The notes: a model not told the origin generated them from the letters alone. A stretch of 9,768 bases of DNA from Methanoregula sp. (GCA_030653335.1 JAURZP010000320.1:1-9768); one strand, 5' to 3'. Counted from the first letter of the stretch, positions 1-6,904 are shown. Numbers and translations are program-made.

Positions 1-188
1 ATCTGTATCGTTCCTTTCCCCCGGTCTTCAGGAAAAGATGGCATCACCTTTGCACAGGTTGTCCGTTTTCCGGAGATCTCTATGATGTCTCCGACACCTG
101 CGCCCAGTTCTTCCATGGTCTTTGGATCGATCCTGCCGATCCCCCGTCCAATGTCCTTATTTCGCGCTGCTGATACCTTCACCTTCAT
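1..188 (-). CDS. Cdc48/VAT-family AAA+ ATPase, N-terminal part (runs off left edge)
   Basis: Only the first 62 codons are in the window. The translation begins MKVKVSAARNKDIGRGIGRI and continues with DPKTMEELG, GDIIEISGKR and FPEDRGKGTI. These are the hallmarks of the double-psi beta-barrel in the Cdc48/VAT/p97 N-domain, which in archaea normally reads roughly D-GRGIARID...MEELG...GDVIEI.GKR...PEDRG.G. Family knowledge: Cdc48 is a cytosolic hexameric unfoldase with two AAA+ ATPase modules that extracts or unfolds proteins, in archaea often ahead of the proteasome; the ATPase modules would lie beyond the left edge and cannot be checked. The ATG at 188 has a very good ribosome binding site (GGAGGTG, 6 nt spacer). 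The gene overlaps the end of the upstream response regulator by 32 bp in a different frame, which suggests co-transcription and possibly coupled translation. Confidence 0.88.
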   Translation of the reverse strand, partial: MKVKVSAARNKDIGRGIGRIDPKTMEELGAGVGDIIEISGKRTTCAKVMPSFPEDRGKGTIQ

Positions 189-1506
189 GTGCCACACCTC
201 CAAAGATATGCTGGAATGTAAATTTGAACTCGTTCACTTTCTGCCGGATATATACTTTCCCCGGCTCTGTCGGAACATACAGCTTTGACTTGCCGGATGC
301 CTTCACCTCAACGATCCCCTGCCCTTCGAGTTCGTACAGGATCGTATAGATCCGGGACTGCGGGATGAGCACGTTGTGCCGGCTGTGAATCTCGTGGACT
401 ATGTCATAACCGGACAAGGGTCTGTTTAAGATCGAGAGAATAAGCGGTTCTAAGGATTTCCTCACAATCTCATCGACCATTGCCTGTGGCACAATGGTTA
501 AGGACTCTAATGGATAGGAATGGTTCGCAATGGAGATCGAGGTTTCGTCACCAGTCGAGACGATCACTTTTGTGATGCCGGCAGATACCGACTCGATCTG
601 CTCACGACTCAACTGCTCGATGTTCAACGCGATGATGGCAGATACCGGCAAGCCATCGGTCATCATTTTTAGGATATGCTCTTTGATCGCACAGATCTGC
701 ACCAGATCTCGGGGGTCTGAGAAGTCGATGAGGAACTGCCAGACGGCGGGTTGTTTGGTTTCCTGTAATTCTGCCCGGTGTTTCCCGATAGCGGGGATGA
801 CTGTATCGAGTTCTCCTTTTTTCAACCGGTGCGGGATGATCCCGCCATTCTGGATCTCCTTATTGAAAAACTTCGGGATACGGGACTGGTGGTAGGCAAA
901 GAAGATATGGTGACTGTTTGCCAGTCCATATTCGATAGACGTCTTGTAGATCGCCTCGTTGGTCTGCGGGGGTGCATACAGGACGAGGATCAAACCCTGG
1001 TAAAAGTTGTTCAGGAGCACGGTCTTGCTCTCCGGTGCTATGGAGGTATCCGGTTCAATCGTGTCACCACTCTCATCTTCGGCTTTATCCACACCCAGTC
1101 CCTTCAGGTGTCCCCGCTTTCCCGGTTCACTACCCTCACTCTTCTTGCGGAAGAGCGCCAGCTGGACGGCTGCTTTGAGCTCCAGTTCATTGAATGGTTT
1201 GACGATATACCCGTACGGGTTGACCAGTTTTACCTCATCTATGATCTTGTCGTCTGCATAGGAGGTGATGAAGATGACCGGTATACCCAGTTCTTTATGG
1301 ATCACCTTTGCTGCAGCAATGCCGTTTATCTTTCCCGGCATGACGATGTCCATCAGTATAATGTCGGGTTTTGCCACCCGTGCCTTTGCGATCGCATCCT
1401 CCCCGGATGATACCATACCGACCACCTTATGCCCCATAGAGCTGATCTTCTCTTCGAGCTGCATGGTGATGATCGCTTCGTCGTCAACTACCAGTACCCT
1501 TGCCAT
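157..1506 (-). CDS. Response regulator: REC domain, unassigned middle domain, PadR-like winged helix
   Basis: 449 residues, probably a cytosolic DNA-binding response regulator. Residues 1-120 are a complete REC domain: acidic pair D8/D9, phosphoacceptor D53 in ILMDIVMPG, T81, and K103 in IVKPF. A polar linker (about 121-160) precedes a middle domain (about 162-335) with alternating beta and alpha pattern (GLILVLYAPP, ANSHHIFFAYHQS, AVWQFLIDFSDP, VSAIIALNIEQLS, ITKVIVSTGD). I do not recognise it firmly; it resembles degenerate RecA/KaiC-like or MEDS/DcmR-like sensory folds without a P-loop. Residues 350-435 fit a PadR-type winged helix: LILSIL, LSGYDIVHEI, SRIYTILYELEGQGIVE. The predicted role is phosphorylation-dependent transcription control, with the adjacent hybrid kinase as the likely donor (23 bp overlap). 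The ATG at 1506 has a GAGGGGGG ribosome binding site 9 nt upstream. A REC-PadR output is unusual, since many archaeal regulators lack a DNA-binding domain. Confidence 0.9.
   Translation of the reverse strand: MARVLVVDDEAIITMQLEEKISSMGHKVVGMVSSGEDAIAKARVAKPDIILMDIVMPGKINGIAAAKVIHKELGIPVIFITSYADDKIIDEVKLVNPYGYIVKPFNELELKAAVQLALFRKKSEGSEPGKRGHLKGLGVDKAEDESGDTIEPDTSIAPESKTVLLNNFYQGLILVLYAPPQTNEAIYKTSIEYGLANSHHIFFAYHQSRIPKFFNKEIQNGGIIPHRLKKGELDTVIPAIGKHRAELQETKQPAVWQFLIDFSDPRDLVQICAIKEHILKMMTDGLPVSAIIALNIEQLSREQIESVSAGITKVIVSTGDETSISIANHSYPLESLTIVPQAMVDEIVRKSLEPLILSILNRPLSGYDIVHEIHSRHNVLIPQSRIYTILYELEGQGIVEVKASGKSKLYVPTEPGKVYIRQKVNEFKFTFQHIFGGVAHEGEGISSAK
195..201 (-). promoter_or_regulatory. Shine-Dalgarno site of the Cdc48-family gene
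   Basis: The minus strand reads GGAGGTG, then TGGCAC, then ATG. It is a near-complete anti-16S match with a 6 nt spacer, fixes the Cdc48 start at 188, and lies inside the coding region of the upstream regulator. Confidence 0.8.
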
Positions 1507-4500
1507 AATCCGGTTCCCCCCTCATTATAGGAAATTCTATCACTACTTCAGTCCCTGCTTTACTGGTGATCTGTACGCTGCCATGCAACTGCTGTTCAAC
1601 AAGCGTTCTCATAAGTTTGAGCCCGAGCCGGTTGCTCTTCTCGATATTAAATCCAGAGGGGAGTCCGACCCCGTTGTCCTGGATGATAAAACGGATCCTG
1701 TCCGCTTTTTTTACTGATGAAATATCTACAAGACCATTCCGGCGTCCGGAAAAAGCATGTTTGTGGATATTGGAGATGATCTCATTTAATGCAAGGGCAC
1801 AGGGAATTGCCTGGTCCACAGGGAGATAAATTTCTGCGCAGTCGATGTTTGTCGTGATATCAAGATGATCATGATCATGGAATCCTGATATCATTTCGAC
1901 AAGGTCGTGAACCTGCCGTTTCATATTGATCTTATCGAATCGTTTACTCTCATATAATCGGGTGTGGATGGATCCCATAGTCTGCACTTTTGCCATGATA
2001 TCGGTTAAGGTGGAAATGACTGCCGGTTCATGCGCCCTTGTCTTTGTCATATCGATAAGTCCGATGATCAGTTGCAGGTTGTTCTTTACCCGGTGATGTA
2101 CCTCTCTGAGCAGGAGATCTTTTTCATCTGAGGACAGGGTTAACTTTTTCTGGATTATTTTACGGTCTTCGATCTCTTTTTTCAGTTTCAGGTTTGTTTC
2201 GGATAATTCAGAAGTGCGGTCACGTACCCGTTGTTCAAGGGTTTCTTTGTAATTTTTCAGTTGGATCTCTGTCTCTTTCAGACTGGTGATATCCCTTCCG
2301 ACCGACTGGTATTCAATCACTTCATCATTCTTGTCATAGATTGCACGATCACTCCAGCGGTGCCAGCGTACTTCTCCGGAGGGCTTTTCAATCCTGTGCG
2401 AGATCCATGCAACAGGATTTTCAGGTGTGAGTGCTGCGAGATGGTTTTTCATCAGTCGGGCGTCATCCGGCAGAAGAACAACAGAATGTCGTTTTCCGAT
2501 TATTTCTTTCCGGTTCAACCGGAAATAATTGCAATAGGCTTCATTGATGAAAGTGAGTCTTCCATCCGGTAAAAAGCGGCAGATGAACTCGGTCTGGTCC
2601 TCGACAACGGCCCGGTACCGTTGTTCGCTCATCCGGAGCGCTTCTTCTGCTGCTTTGCGCTTGGTGATGTCACGGAAGATGCCGAGAAGGTAATGCCTGT
2701 TCTGCAGGGTAACAACGGAAAAACGGATATCGGCAAAAAAGACCGTGCCGTCTTTGCGCAGTACCGGAATGTCATAAGACAGGGCAATATCCCCGTGTGT
2801 CTGTTTCTCGAACTTATCGATCACATACGGCTGGTCTGCTTGCGGATGGATATCGGACTTCGAGAGGCTGAGCAGTTCCATTTCAGAATAGCCGGTCTGC
2901 TTCTGGATGGATGCATTTGCCATTACGAACCGGTGCGTTTCTTTGTCCATAACGATTATCCCGTCCCGTGCCGCGTCAAAGACTGCGCGGAATCTCTGCT
3001 CGCTCTCATTCAGCGCGTCTTCCATCCGCTTGCGCTCGGTGATATCAAGATAGATTCCCAGCACACCCATGATCTCTCCCGTGGCATCCGTTAACGGGAC
3101 TTTGCTGGTCAGAAGATGAATTCTCTCTCCGGACGGGGTTGTCATTGGTTCTTCTATCAGGAGTTCCGGGTTCCCGCTTTCAATCACGGCACGGTCATCG
3201 TACCGGTAGAGCTCAGCCTGTTCCTGCCATACCAGGGCAAAATCGTCCTTTCCGATGATCTCTTCAGGTCTCTCAAACCCGGCATCCCGGGCAAACGCAG
3301 TATTGCAGCCAAGATAGACTGAGTTTCTGTCTTTCCAGAAGACCCGGACGGGAATGGTGTTGAGTACGGCCTCAAGGATCTGGCGTGATTCCCGCAGCGC
3401 TTCCTCTGCACGCTTTTGTTCGGTCACGTCACGGATTGATTCGATTGCCCCGATCAGATCTTCATTTATATCGTTAAGAGGGCTCGCTTTACCCCATAAT
3501 GCAACGGACTTCCCGTTTGACAGGACAGTCTTTGTCTCTGCATAAATGATCTGTCCGATTTTTTTGAAGTTCTGGTACTCGCGTGGGTCGGTTTTTTTGC
3601 CAGTGTCGAGGATCCAGTTGATGAGCATCGGTCTTTTGGCACTGTAAAAGGGGAGAGCATACTCATAGTTGCCTTTCCCCAGTATCGCCTCTTTGTTCAC
3701 GCCGGTCATTTCTTCGATCGCTTTATTCCATGCGATGACCGTTCCGGTCCTGTCAATCGCGAAGGTGGCATCGGGCAGGTGATCGATGATATCGATGAGT
3801 CGACGCTCGGATTGTTTTTGTGCTTCTTCTGCCTGCTTTCGATCGGTAATGTCCTCAACATTTCCATTATAATACAACACCTGACCCTTATCATCGTAGA
3901 TCGCTTTTCCGGTATCCTTAACCCAGATAATCGTTCCGTCGTACTTGCGGAACCGGACTTCAAAATCGCGCACTATCCCTTCACGCTCAATCAGGGAAAG
4001 CCACCGGTTTCGATCCTCTGGGTTCATGTAGATATCAGATACGTCAACTTTCATCAGCATTTCACGATTCGGATAACCCAGCAGAGATACAAGAGCCGGG
4101 TTGATATTCAGGATCTGCCCTGATATTGTCGTACGGTAGATACCTATAGGGACTCCTTCAAACAAGTTACGGTACCGCTGTTCACTTTCCGATAATGCCC
4201 GGTTGATCTGTTCCAGTTCTACCGTCCGTTCGGCAACACGCTGTTCCAGCTCCCCATAGGCATTCTTAAGCTGCAGATCCAGTTTATGTTTATGGAATGC
4301 GATATCGATTGTGGACCGGAGTTCCCGCTCATCGTAGGGTTTGATGATATACCCGTACGGCTCGGTGACTTTTGCCCGGTCAATGAGCGCCTTATCGGCA
4401 AAGGCTGTGAGATAGATGACCGGGGTATCGTAGAGTTGATGGATCTTTCCGGCAGTCTCGATCCCGTCCATCGCGGTGGCAAGGTGGATATCCATGAGCA

Positions 4501-4831
4501 CGAGATCGGGCCTGAGTTCGTTAACCTTTTTGAGCGCGTCCTCTCCGGATTTCGCAATGCCCGCAACATCATATCCCAGGCTTTTTAGGGTCTCTTTTAT
4601 ATCATTGGCTACAACCGATTCATCTTCAACGATAAGAATTGATTTACCCCTACGGGCATGGGCATCAGGATCGGGAACCGCATCAGCCTCCGGCTGTGAC
4701 ACTAAGAAAGCCGATTCTTCAAAAGAGGGGGGATGCATGTCAGGACCGGGCAGTTCTACCATTTCCGGATCATCCGGAACAGTAATTGCGTCATCTGGAT
4801 CGCGATCGATTATCTGTTGCAACCATGACAT
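1484..4831 (-). CDS. Hybrid histidine kinase: REC, five PAS domains, HisKA_2, HATPase_c
   Basis: 1115 residues with no signal peptide or membrane segment, so a cytosolic sensor kinase. After a Pro/Asp-rich tail (1-62) comes a REC domain (63-182) with E69/D70, phosphoacceptor D114, T142 and K164. A coiled coil (about 183-215) leads into five PAS domains at roughly 216-332, 341-473, 482-602, 610-727 and 735-852, most opening with a SEQR(F/Y)R-like motif and closing with a DIT-type motif. A second coiled coil (853-900) precedes the HisKA_2 helix; the phosphoacceptor is most likely H913 in EVHHRVKNN. The HATPase domain shows N-box N1016 (NEIISNIHKHA) and D1052 in QDNGVGLP. Family knowledge: HisKA_2 kinases autophosphorylate and pass phosphate to REC domains. 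The internal REC may be a receiver input or a phosphate sink, and the overlapping downstream regulator is the likely output partner. The signal is unknown; PAS folds can bind haem, flavin or small ligands, but no specific cofactor motif is evident. The start at 4831 has only a weak GGA-type ribosome binding site. Confidence 0.95.
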   Translation of the reverse strand: MSWLQQIIDRDPDDAITVPDDPEMVELPGPDMHPPSFEESAFLVSQPEADAVPDPDAHARRGKSILIVEDESVVANDIKETLKSLGYDVAGIAKSGEDALKKVNELRPDLVLMDIHLATAMDGIETAGKIHQLYDTPVIYLTAFADKALIDRAKVTEPYGYIIKPYDERELRSTIDIAFHKHKLDLQLKNAYGELEQRVAERTVELEQINRALSESEQRYRNLFEGVPIGIYRTTISGQILNINPALVSLLGYPNREMLMKVDVSDIYMNPEDRNRWLSLIEREGIVRDFEVRFRKYDGTIIWVKDTGKAIYDDKGQVLYYNGNVEDITDRKQAEEAQKQSERRLIDIIDHLPDATFAIDRTGTVIAWNKAIEEMTGVNKEAILGKGNYEYALPFYSAKRPMLINWILDTGKKTDPREYQNFKKIGQIIYAETKTVLSNGKSVALWGKASPLNDINEDLIGAIESIRDVTEQKRAEEALRESRQILEAVLNTIPVRVFWKDRNSVYLGCNTAFARDAGFERPEEIIGKDDFALVWQEQAELYRYDDRAVIESGNPELLIEEPMTTPSGERIHLLTSKVPLTDATGEIMGVLGIYLDITERKRMEDALNESEQRFRAVFDAARDGIIVMDKETHRFVMANASIQKQTGYSEMELLSLSKSDIHPQADQPYVIDKFEKQTHGDIALSYDIPVLRKDGTVFFADIRFSVVTLQNRHYLLGIFRDITKRKAAEEALRMSEQRYRAVVEDQTEFICRFLPDGRLTFINEAYCNYFRLNRKEIIGKRHSVVLLPDDARLMKNHLAALTPENPVAWISHRIEKPSGEVRWHRWSDRAIYDKNDEVIEYQSVGRDITSLKETEIQLKNYKETLEQRVRDRTSELSETNLKLKKEIEDRKIIQKKLTLSSDEKDLLLREVHHRVKNNLQLIIGLIDMTKTRAHEPAVISTLTDIMAKVQTMGSIHTRLYESKRFDKINMKRQVHDLVEMISGFHDHDHLDITTNIDCAEIYLPVDQAIPCALALNEIISNIHKHAFSGRRNGLVDISSVKKADRIRFIIQDNGVGLPSGFNIEKSNRLGLKLMRTLVEQQLHGSVQITSKAGTEVVIEFPIMRGEPDYGKGTGS
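1516..1523 (-). promoter_or_regulatory. Shine-Dalgarno-like site of the response regulator gene
   Basis: The minus strand reads GAGGGGGG followed by 9 nt and ATG. It sits inside the last codons of the upstream kinase gene, as expected for overlapping, coupled genes. Confidence 0.55.
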
Positions 4832-4856
4832 AGGAATTCCATTTCACGGGACTTTT

Positions 4857-5516
4857 TTACCCTTTTTCAACAACCCGGTCTGCACGGCCTTTTTTTAACC
4901 ATGCAAGGATATCATCCAGAACAAAGTTACAGATGAACATGTCGATATCCGGGTTTATATTCGGTGCGACATCGTGTGTTGCTCCGATAAAGAGCAGCCC
5001 GTACTGCCCGTCCTTTAAGGATTCTTCGATACGCTGTGCGATGTACTTGTCCCGTTCGATGGTCAGATCATAGAGCCGGTGCTTGTGTTTCCCGCTCAGT
5101 GCTTCCCGTTCCGGGTCCGTCTTTGCGTTCACGATCGCTTTGATGATCTCATACTCTTCTTTTAAGAGAGCAGGACTCTCGGTCTTTTCCAGCACACCGC
5201 CATGCTCGATGATGGAGAGGACGATCTGGTGGTTGGGGACGCCGTCCTTTGCGCCCAGTGCGACGAGTTTTGCACCGATCTCACCCCCGATGGGGATGCC
5301 ATCCTGGTAGATCTTTATAAGATTGCCATCGAGGTTTGCGAGCACGGCATTGATCATGATGCGGAGATTGTCCCAGAAAAGCGCTACATCTTTTCGGTGC
5401 TGGTCCCGTTTCTCTTTTCCGAATTTACGGTCGATCATCTCGGAGATATCGCTCTTTAATGACCCCATCTCTTTCTCGCTATGAACGATCGGTATCAGCA
5501 TCAGTTTTCTTGTCAT
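4857..5516 (-). CDS. Uncharacterised protein, possibly TraB/EreA/ChaN-like
   Basis: 219 residues, soluble, and the first gene of the left operon, ending 25 bp before the hybrid kinase start. I do not recognise it as a named family. Visible features are an N-terminal strand leading to a histidine and acidic cluster (LIPIVHSEKEMG, H12/E14/E16), a central glycine-rich segment (DGIPIGGEIGAKLVALGAK, 72-90), and a C-terminal block with E154-R155-D156, a helix (YIAQRIEESLK) and a strand ending in GLLFIGATHDV (H181). The order R-D-helix-strand-G-x-x-H is reminiscent of the TraB/EreA/ChaN-like group, in which paired conserved histidines and acidic residues form a putative catalytic centre. That comparison is inference from motif layout only. 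The ATG at 5516 has no strong ribosome binding site, consistent with a short leader. Its position suggests a role tied to the two-component system, for example in making or sensing its signal. Confidence 0.8.
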   Translation of the reverse strand: MTRKLMLIPIVHSEKEMGSLKSDISEMIDRKFGKEKRDQHRKDVALFWDNLRIMINAVLANLDGNLIKIYQDGIPIGGEIGAKLVALGAKDGVPNHQIVLSIIEHGGVLEKTESPALLKEEYEIIKAIVNAKTDPEREALSGKHKHRLYDLTIERDKYIAQRIEESLKDGQYGLLFIGATHDVAPNINPDIDMFICNFVLDDILAWLKKGRADRVVEKG

Positions 5517-5545
5517 AACATGCTCATCAGACCCGGAACATTTCG

Positions 5546-5554
5546 TTTATTATT
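5546..5554 (-). promoter_or_regulatory. Candidate TATA box for the left operon
   Basis: The minus strand reads AATAATAAA about 30 nt upstream of the ATG at 5516, preceded by the purine-rich CGG. With the usual archaeal spacing of about 25 nt to the start point, transcription would begin near 5525 and leave a leader under 10 nt, which fits the poor ribosome binding site. Sequence pattern only. Confidence 0.3.
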
Positions 5555-5974
5555 CCGTTACCGCTCAAAGTTCCCAGTCGTGTTTTTTTTGCCTGCTCTT
5601 CTTAGCGGTTCCTCTTTTGAAAGATACGGCGTACTGCATAAACGTCTGACAAAGATGCATGGCGGAGATCTTTTGCTCCATTTATCCTGATGCACGTGCA
5701 GTTCTGTACTGCGTATTTAAGATGGATGATCGGACGTAACCAGTATAATCCTTTAAACAGTGCATGACCTGATAAACATTTTCCCATGTTCCAAAAAAAG
5801 AAGGGTTGGTTTTTCTCAGCTTTGTTGTACGATTCGTATGGACGTGAGAAGAACCTGTGTCGTGGTTTACCGAAGGACTGCACATGGAAGAATAGAGCCG
5901 CAAATGAGAACATGATTTTTAGGTTTGCAGTGCATGAAAAAAATTCCGGACCTGCTGATGCGATACGGGTCTTA

Positions 5975-5990
5975 CAAATAAATAATAATA
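5975..5990 (+). promoter_or_regulatory. Candidate TATA element upstream of the small ORF and MNT-HEPN pair
   Basis: AAATAAATAATAATA on the plus strand is the most TATA-like element before the plus-strand genes. A start point about 25 nt downstream would fall near 6005-6015, upstream of the GGAG site at 6026. It rests on composition only. Confidence 0.3.
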
Positions 5991-6037
5991 GAAGTTATAC
6001 GGACAGACGGACGGTTTAATTCCACGGAGCGTGAAGT

Positions 6038-6166
6038 ATGGCGTTAAAAAAAGATTTTTTTTTAGAAAGTTGTTTTATGGTCAATAGAACTCCGGTAGAT
6101 AAAATCCGGGACGTAAATGAGAAAATATGCCAAAAGTTGATTATTCCATCCACCAATCATGATTAA
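6038..6166 (+). CDS. Possible 42-residue small ORF upstream of the MNT gene
   Basis: An ATG at 6038 opens a 42-codon frame closed by TAA at 6164-6166, 11 bp before the MNT start. It has a plausible ribosome binding site (GGAG at 6026-6029, 8 nt spacer). The product would be a small charged peptide beginning MALKKDFFLESCFM and containing VDKIRDVNEKI, with no recognised family. The A7 and T9 homopolymers in its first codons (LKKDFFL) are unusual for a coding region and could equally be intergenic AT tracts. It may be a genuine small protein, a leader peptide of the MNT-HEPN operon, or chance. Confidence 0.28.
   Translation: MALKKDFFLESCFMVNRTPVDKIRDVNEKICQKLIIPSTNHD
6155..6164. promoter_or_regulatory. 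10-bp palindrome just upstream of the MNT gene
   Basis: AATCATGATT is a perfect palindrome ending 13 bp before the MNT ATG. Toxin-antitoxin operons are often autoregulated through palindromic operators, but a single 10-mer can easily arise by chance and it overlaps the small ORF. Confidence 0.15.
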
Positions 6167-6177
6167 GAGAATATACG

Positions 6178-6498
6178 ATGGATACAATACTTTTGCGAAT
6201 CATCGACATCATTGTACGAACATTTGACCCGGACACAATCATCCTCTTTGGCTCACGGGCAAGAGGTGATGCACGTGAGGACTCTGATTTCGATATCTGC
6301 GTATTAAAAAAAGGAATATCCGGACGGCGCACAATCGCCCGTACCCTCTACCGTGCACTGTATGGAGTTGGGGTTCCAGTCGAACTTATTGTCGATACTC
6401 CGGACACGTTAAGAAAGTACAAGGACAACAAGCATTTGATCTACAGCGAAATTTCACGATATGGAAAGATTATCTATGAAAAACCGAGCGCTGGTTAA
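6178..6498 (+). CDS. MNT-type minimal nucleotidyltransferase (probable antitoxin of a HEPN-MNT pair)
   Basis: 106 residues, the usual size of a minimal nucleotidyltransferase. The pol-beta signature is intact: strand TIILFGSRARG, then G25-S26 followed ten residues later by D37-F38-D39 (GS-X10-DXD), the metal-binding acidic pair. A third acidic residue is probably E69 in VPVELIVD. Family knowledge: in studied HEPN-MNT (type VII) modules, MNT transfers nucleotides, often AMP, to its HEPN partner and neutralises it. The next gene is a HEPN protein overlapping by about 23 bp, the standard arrangement. The start at 6178 has only an AGAG-like ribosome binding site. The gene is more AT-rich by eye than the kinases on both sides, consistent with an acquired module. 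The alternative, a free-standing nucleotidyltransferase with another substrate, is less likely given the partner. Confidence 0.92.
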   Translation: MDTILLRIIDIIVRTFDPDTIILFGSRARGDAREDSDFDICVLKKGISGRRTIARTLYRALYGVGVPVELIVDTPDTLRKYKDNKHLIYSEISRYGKIIYEKPSAG

Positions 6499-6862
6499 AC
6501 AGTGGCTTATCCGTGCTACGAGTAATCTCAATCGTGCACGTGCAGGAAAGATCCACAACACAATTCTTTACGAAGATCTGTGCTTCGATTGTCAGCAGGC
6601 TGTGGAAAAATCTCTCAAAGCTTTGCTTATTGCCCATGATTTGGAAAGTCCGCACACGCATATTATTGCACACTTGTTAGAGACACTGGAACAGAACAGG
6701 ATTCCTGTGCCGGAAGATATGAAATCATCAGTGGATCTGACTGAATATGCAGTTCATACACGATATCCCGGTCTTTATGAACCTGTAACCGGAGAAGAGT
6801 ATCGGGAAGCACTTGCAATGGCTGAGTGCGTTTATGCATGGGTGAGTAAGCAACTCAAGTGA
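6476..6862 (+). CDS. HEPN-domain protein (probable toxin partner of the MNT)
   Basis: 128 residues from the chosen ATG. It is an all-helical HEPN protein of the PF05168 type: an N-terminal helix with W10-L11 and repeated basic residues (WLIRATSNLNRAR), the C-F-D-C-QQAVEKSLKALL core helix (37-51), and the late YAVHTRYPGLYEP segment followed by EEYREALAMAECVYAWV. Family knowledge: many HEPN proteins are RNases or RNA-binding toxins using an RX4-6H motif. Here R96 in HTRYPG has no histidine 4-6 residues later; the only spacing matches are R20/R22 to H27 near the end of the first helix, not the usual place, so nuclease activity is uncertain. An alternative ATG at 6461 would add MERLS; 6476 is preferred because GGAAAG lies 7 nt upstream and the resulting N-terminus fits the family. 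It overlaps the MNT gene, implying coupled translation. Confidence 0.88.
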   Translation: MKNRALVKQWLIRATSNLNRARAGKIHNTILYEDLCFDCQQAVEKSLKALLIAHDLESPHTHIIAHLLETLEQNRIPVPEDMKSSVDLTEYAVHTRYPGLYEPVTGEEYREALAMAECVYAWVSKQLK

Positions 6863-6884
6863 GCAGTTGCCTGACAAGAACCCC

Positions 6885-6891
6885 TTTTTTT
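6885..6891 (+). terminator. Oligo-T terminator after the MNT-HEPN pair
   Basis: CCCC followed by T7 lies 22 bp after the HEPN stop codon. Archaeal RNA polymerase terminates at T-runs without needing a strong hairpin, and none is obvious here. Confidence 0.6.
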
Positions 6892-6904
6892 AGATTCAAT
6901 TGGG

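Larger units (their letters stand above)
5517..6037. other. AT-rich intergenic stretch without a convincing gene
   Basis: This region lies between the divergent left operon and the plus-strand MNT-HEPN pair. The short open frames on both strands have no recognisable domain, no good ribosome binding site and mutually overlapping extents, so none is called. It holds a T8 run at 5583-5590, an A7 run near 5791, an 11-nt palindrome at 5828-5838 (TACGATTCGTA), a TATA-like element near the left operon and another near 5975. A non-coding RNA or decayed gene is possible but nothing positive supports it. Confidence 0.5.

Noticed and set aside
778..1410. Plus-strand open frame of 210 codons opposite the response regulator
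   Set aside because: It is a shadow of a minus-strand gene with complete REC and PadR motifs; its own translation shows no domain and it has no ribosome binding site.
1865..1878. Perfect 14-bp palindrome ATGATCATGATCAT as an operator
   Set aside because: It sits in the middle of the kinase coding region and simply encodes alternating His-Asp residues; no promoter is nearby.
2621..3094. Plus-strand open frame of 157 codons opposite the PAS array of the hybrid kinase
   Set aside because: Antisense to well-defined PAS domains and without any family signature.
5602..5913. Minus-strand open frame of 103 codons in the spacer
   Set aside because: Rich in F, H, R and C with no domain, no ribosome binding site and no gene-like pattern; likely chance.
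5786..6019. Plus-strand open frame of 77 codons in the spacer
   Set aside because: No ribosome binding site or family resemblance, and it overlaps the candidate promoter region of the MNT-HEPN genes.
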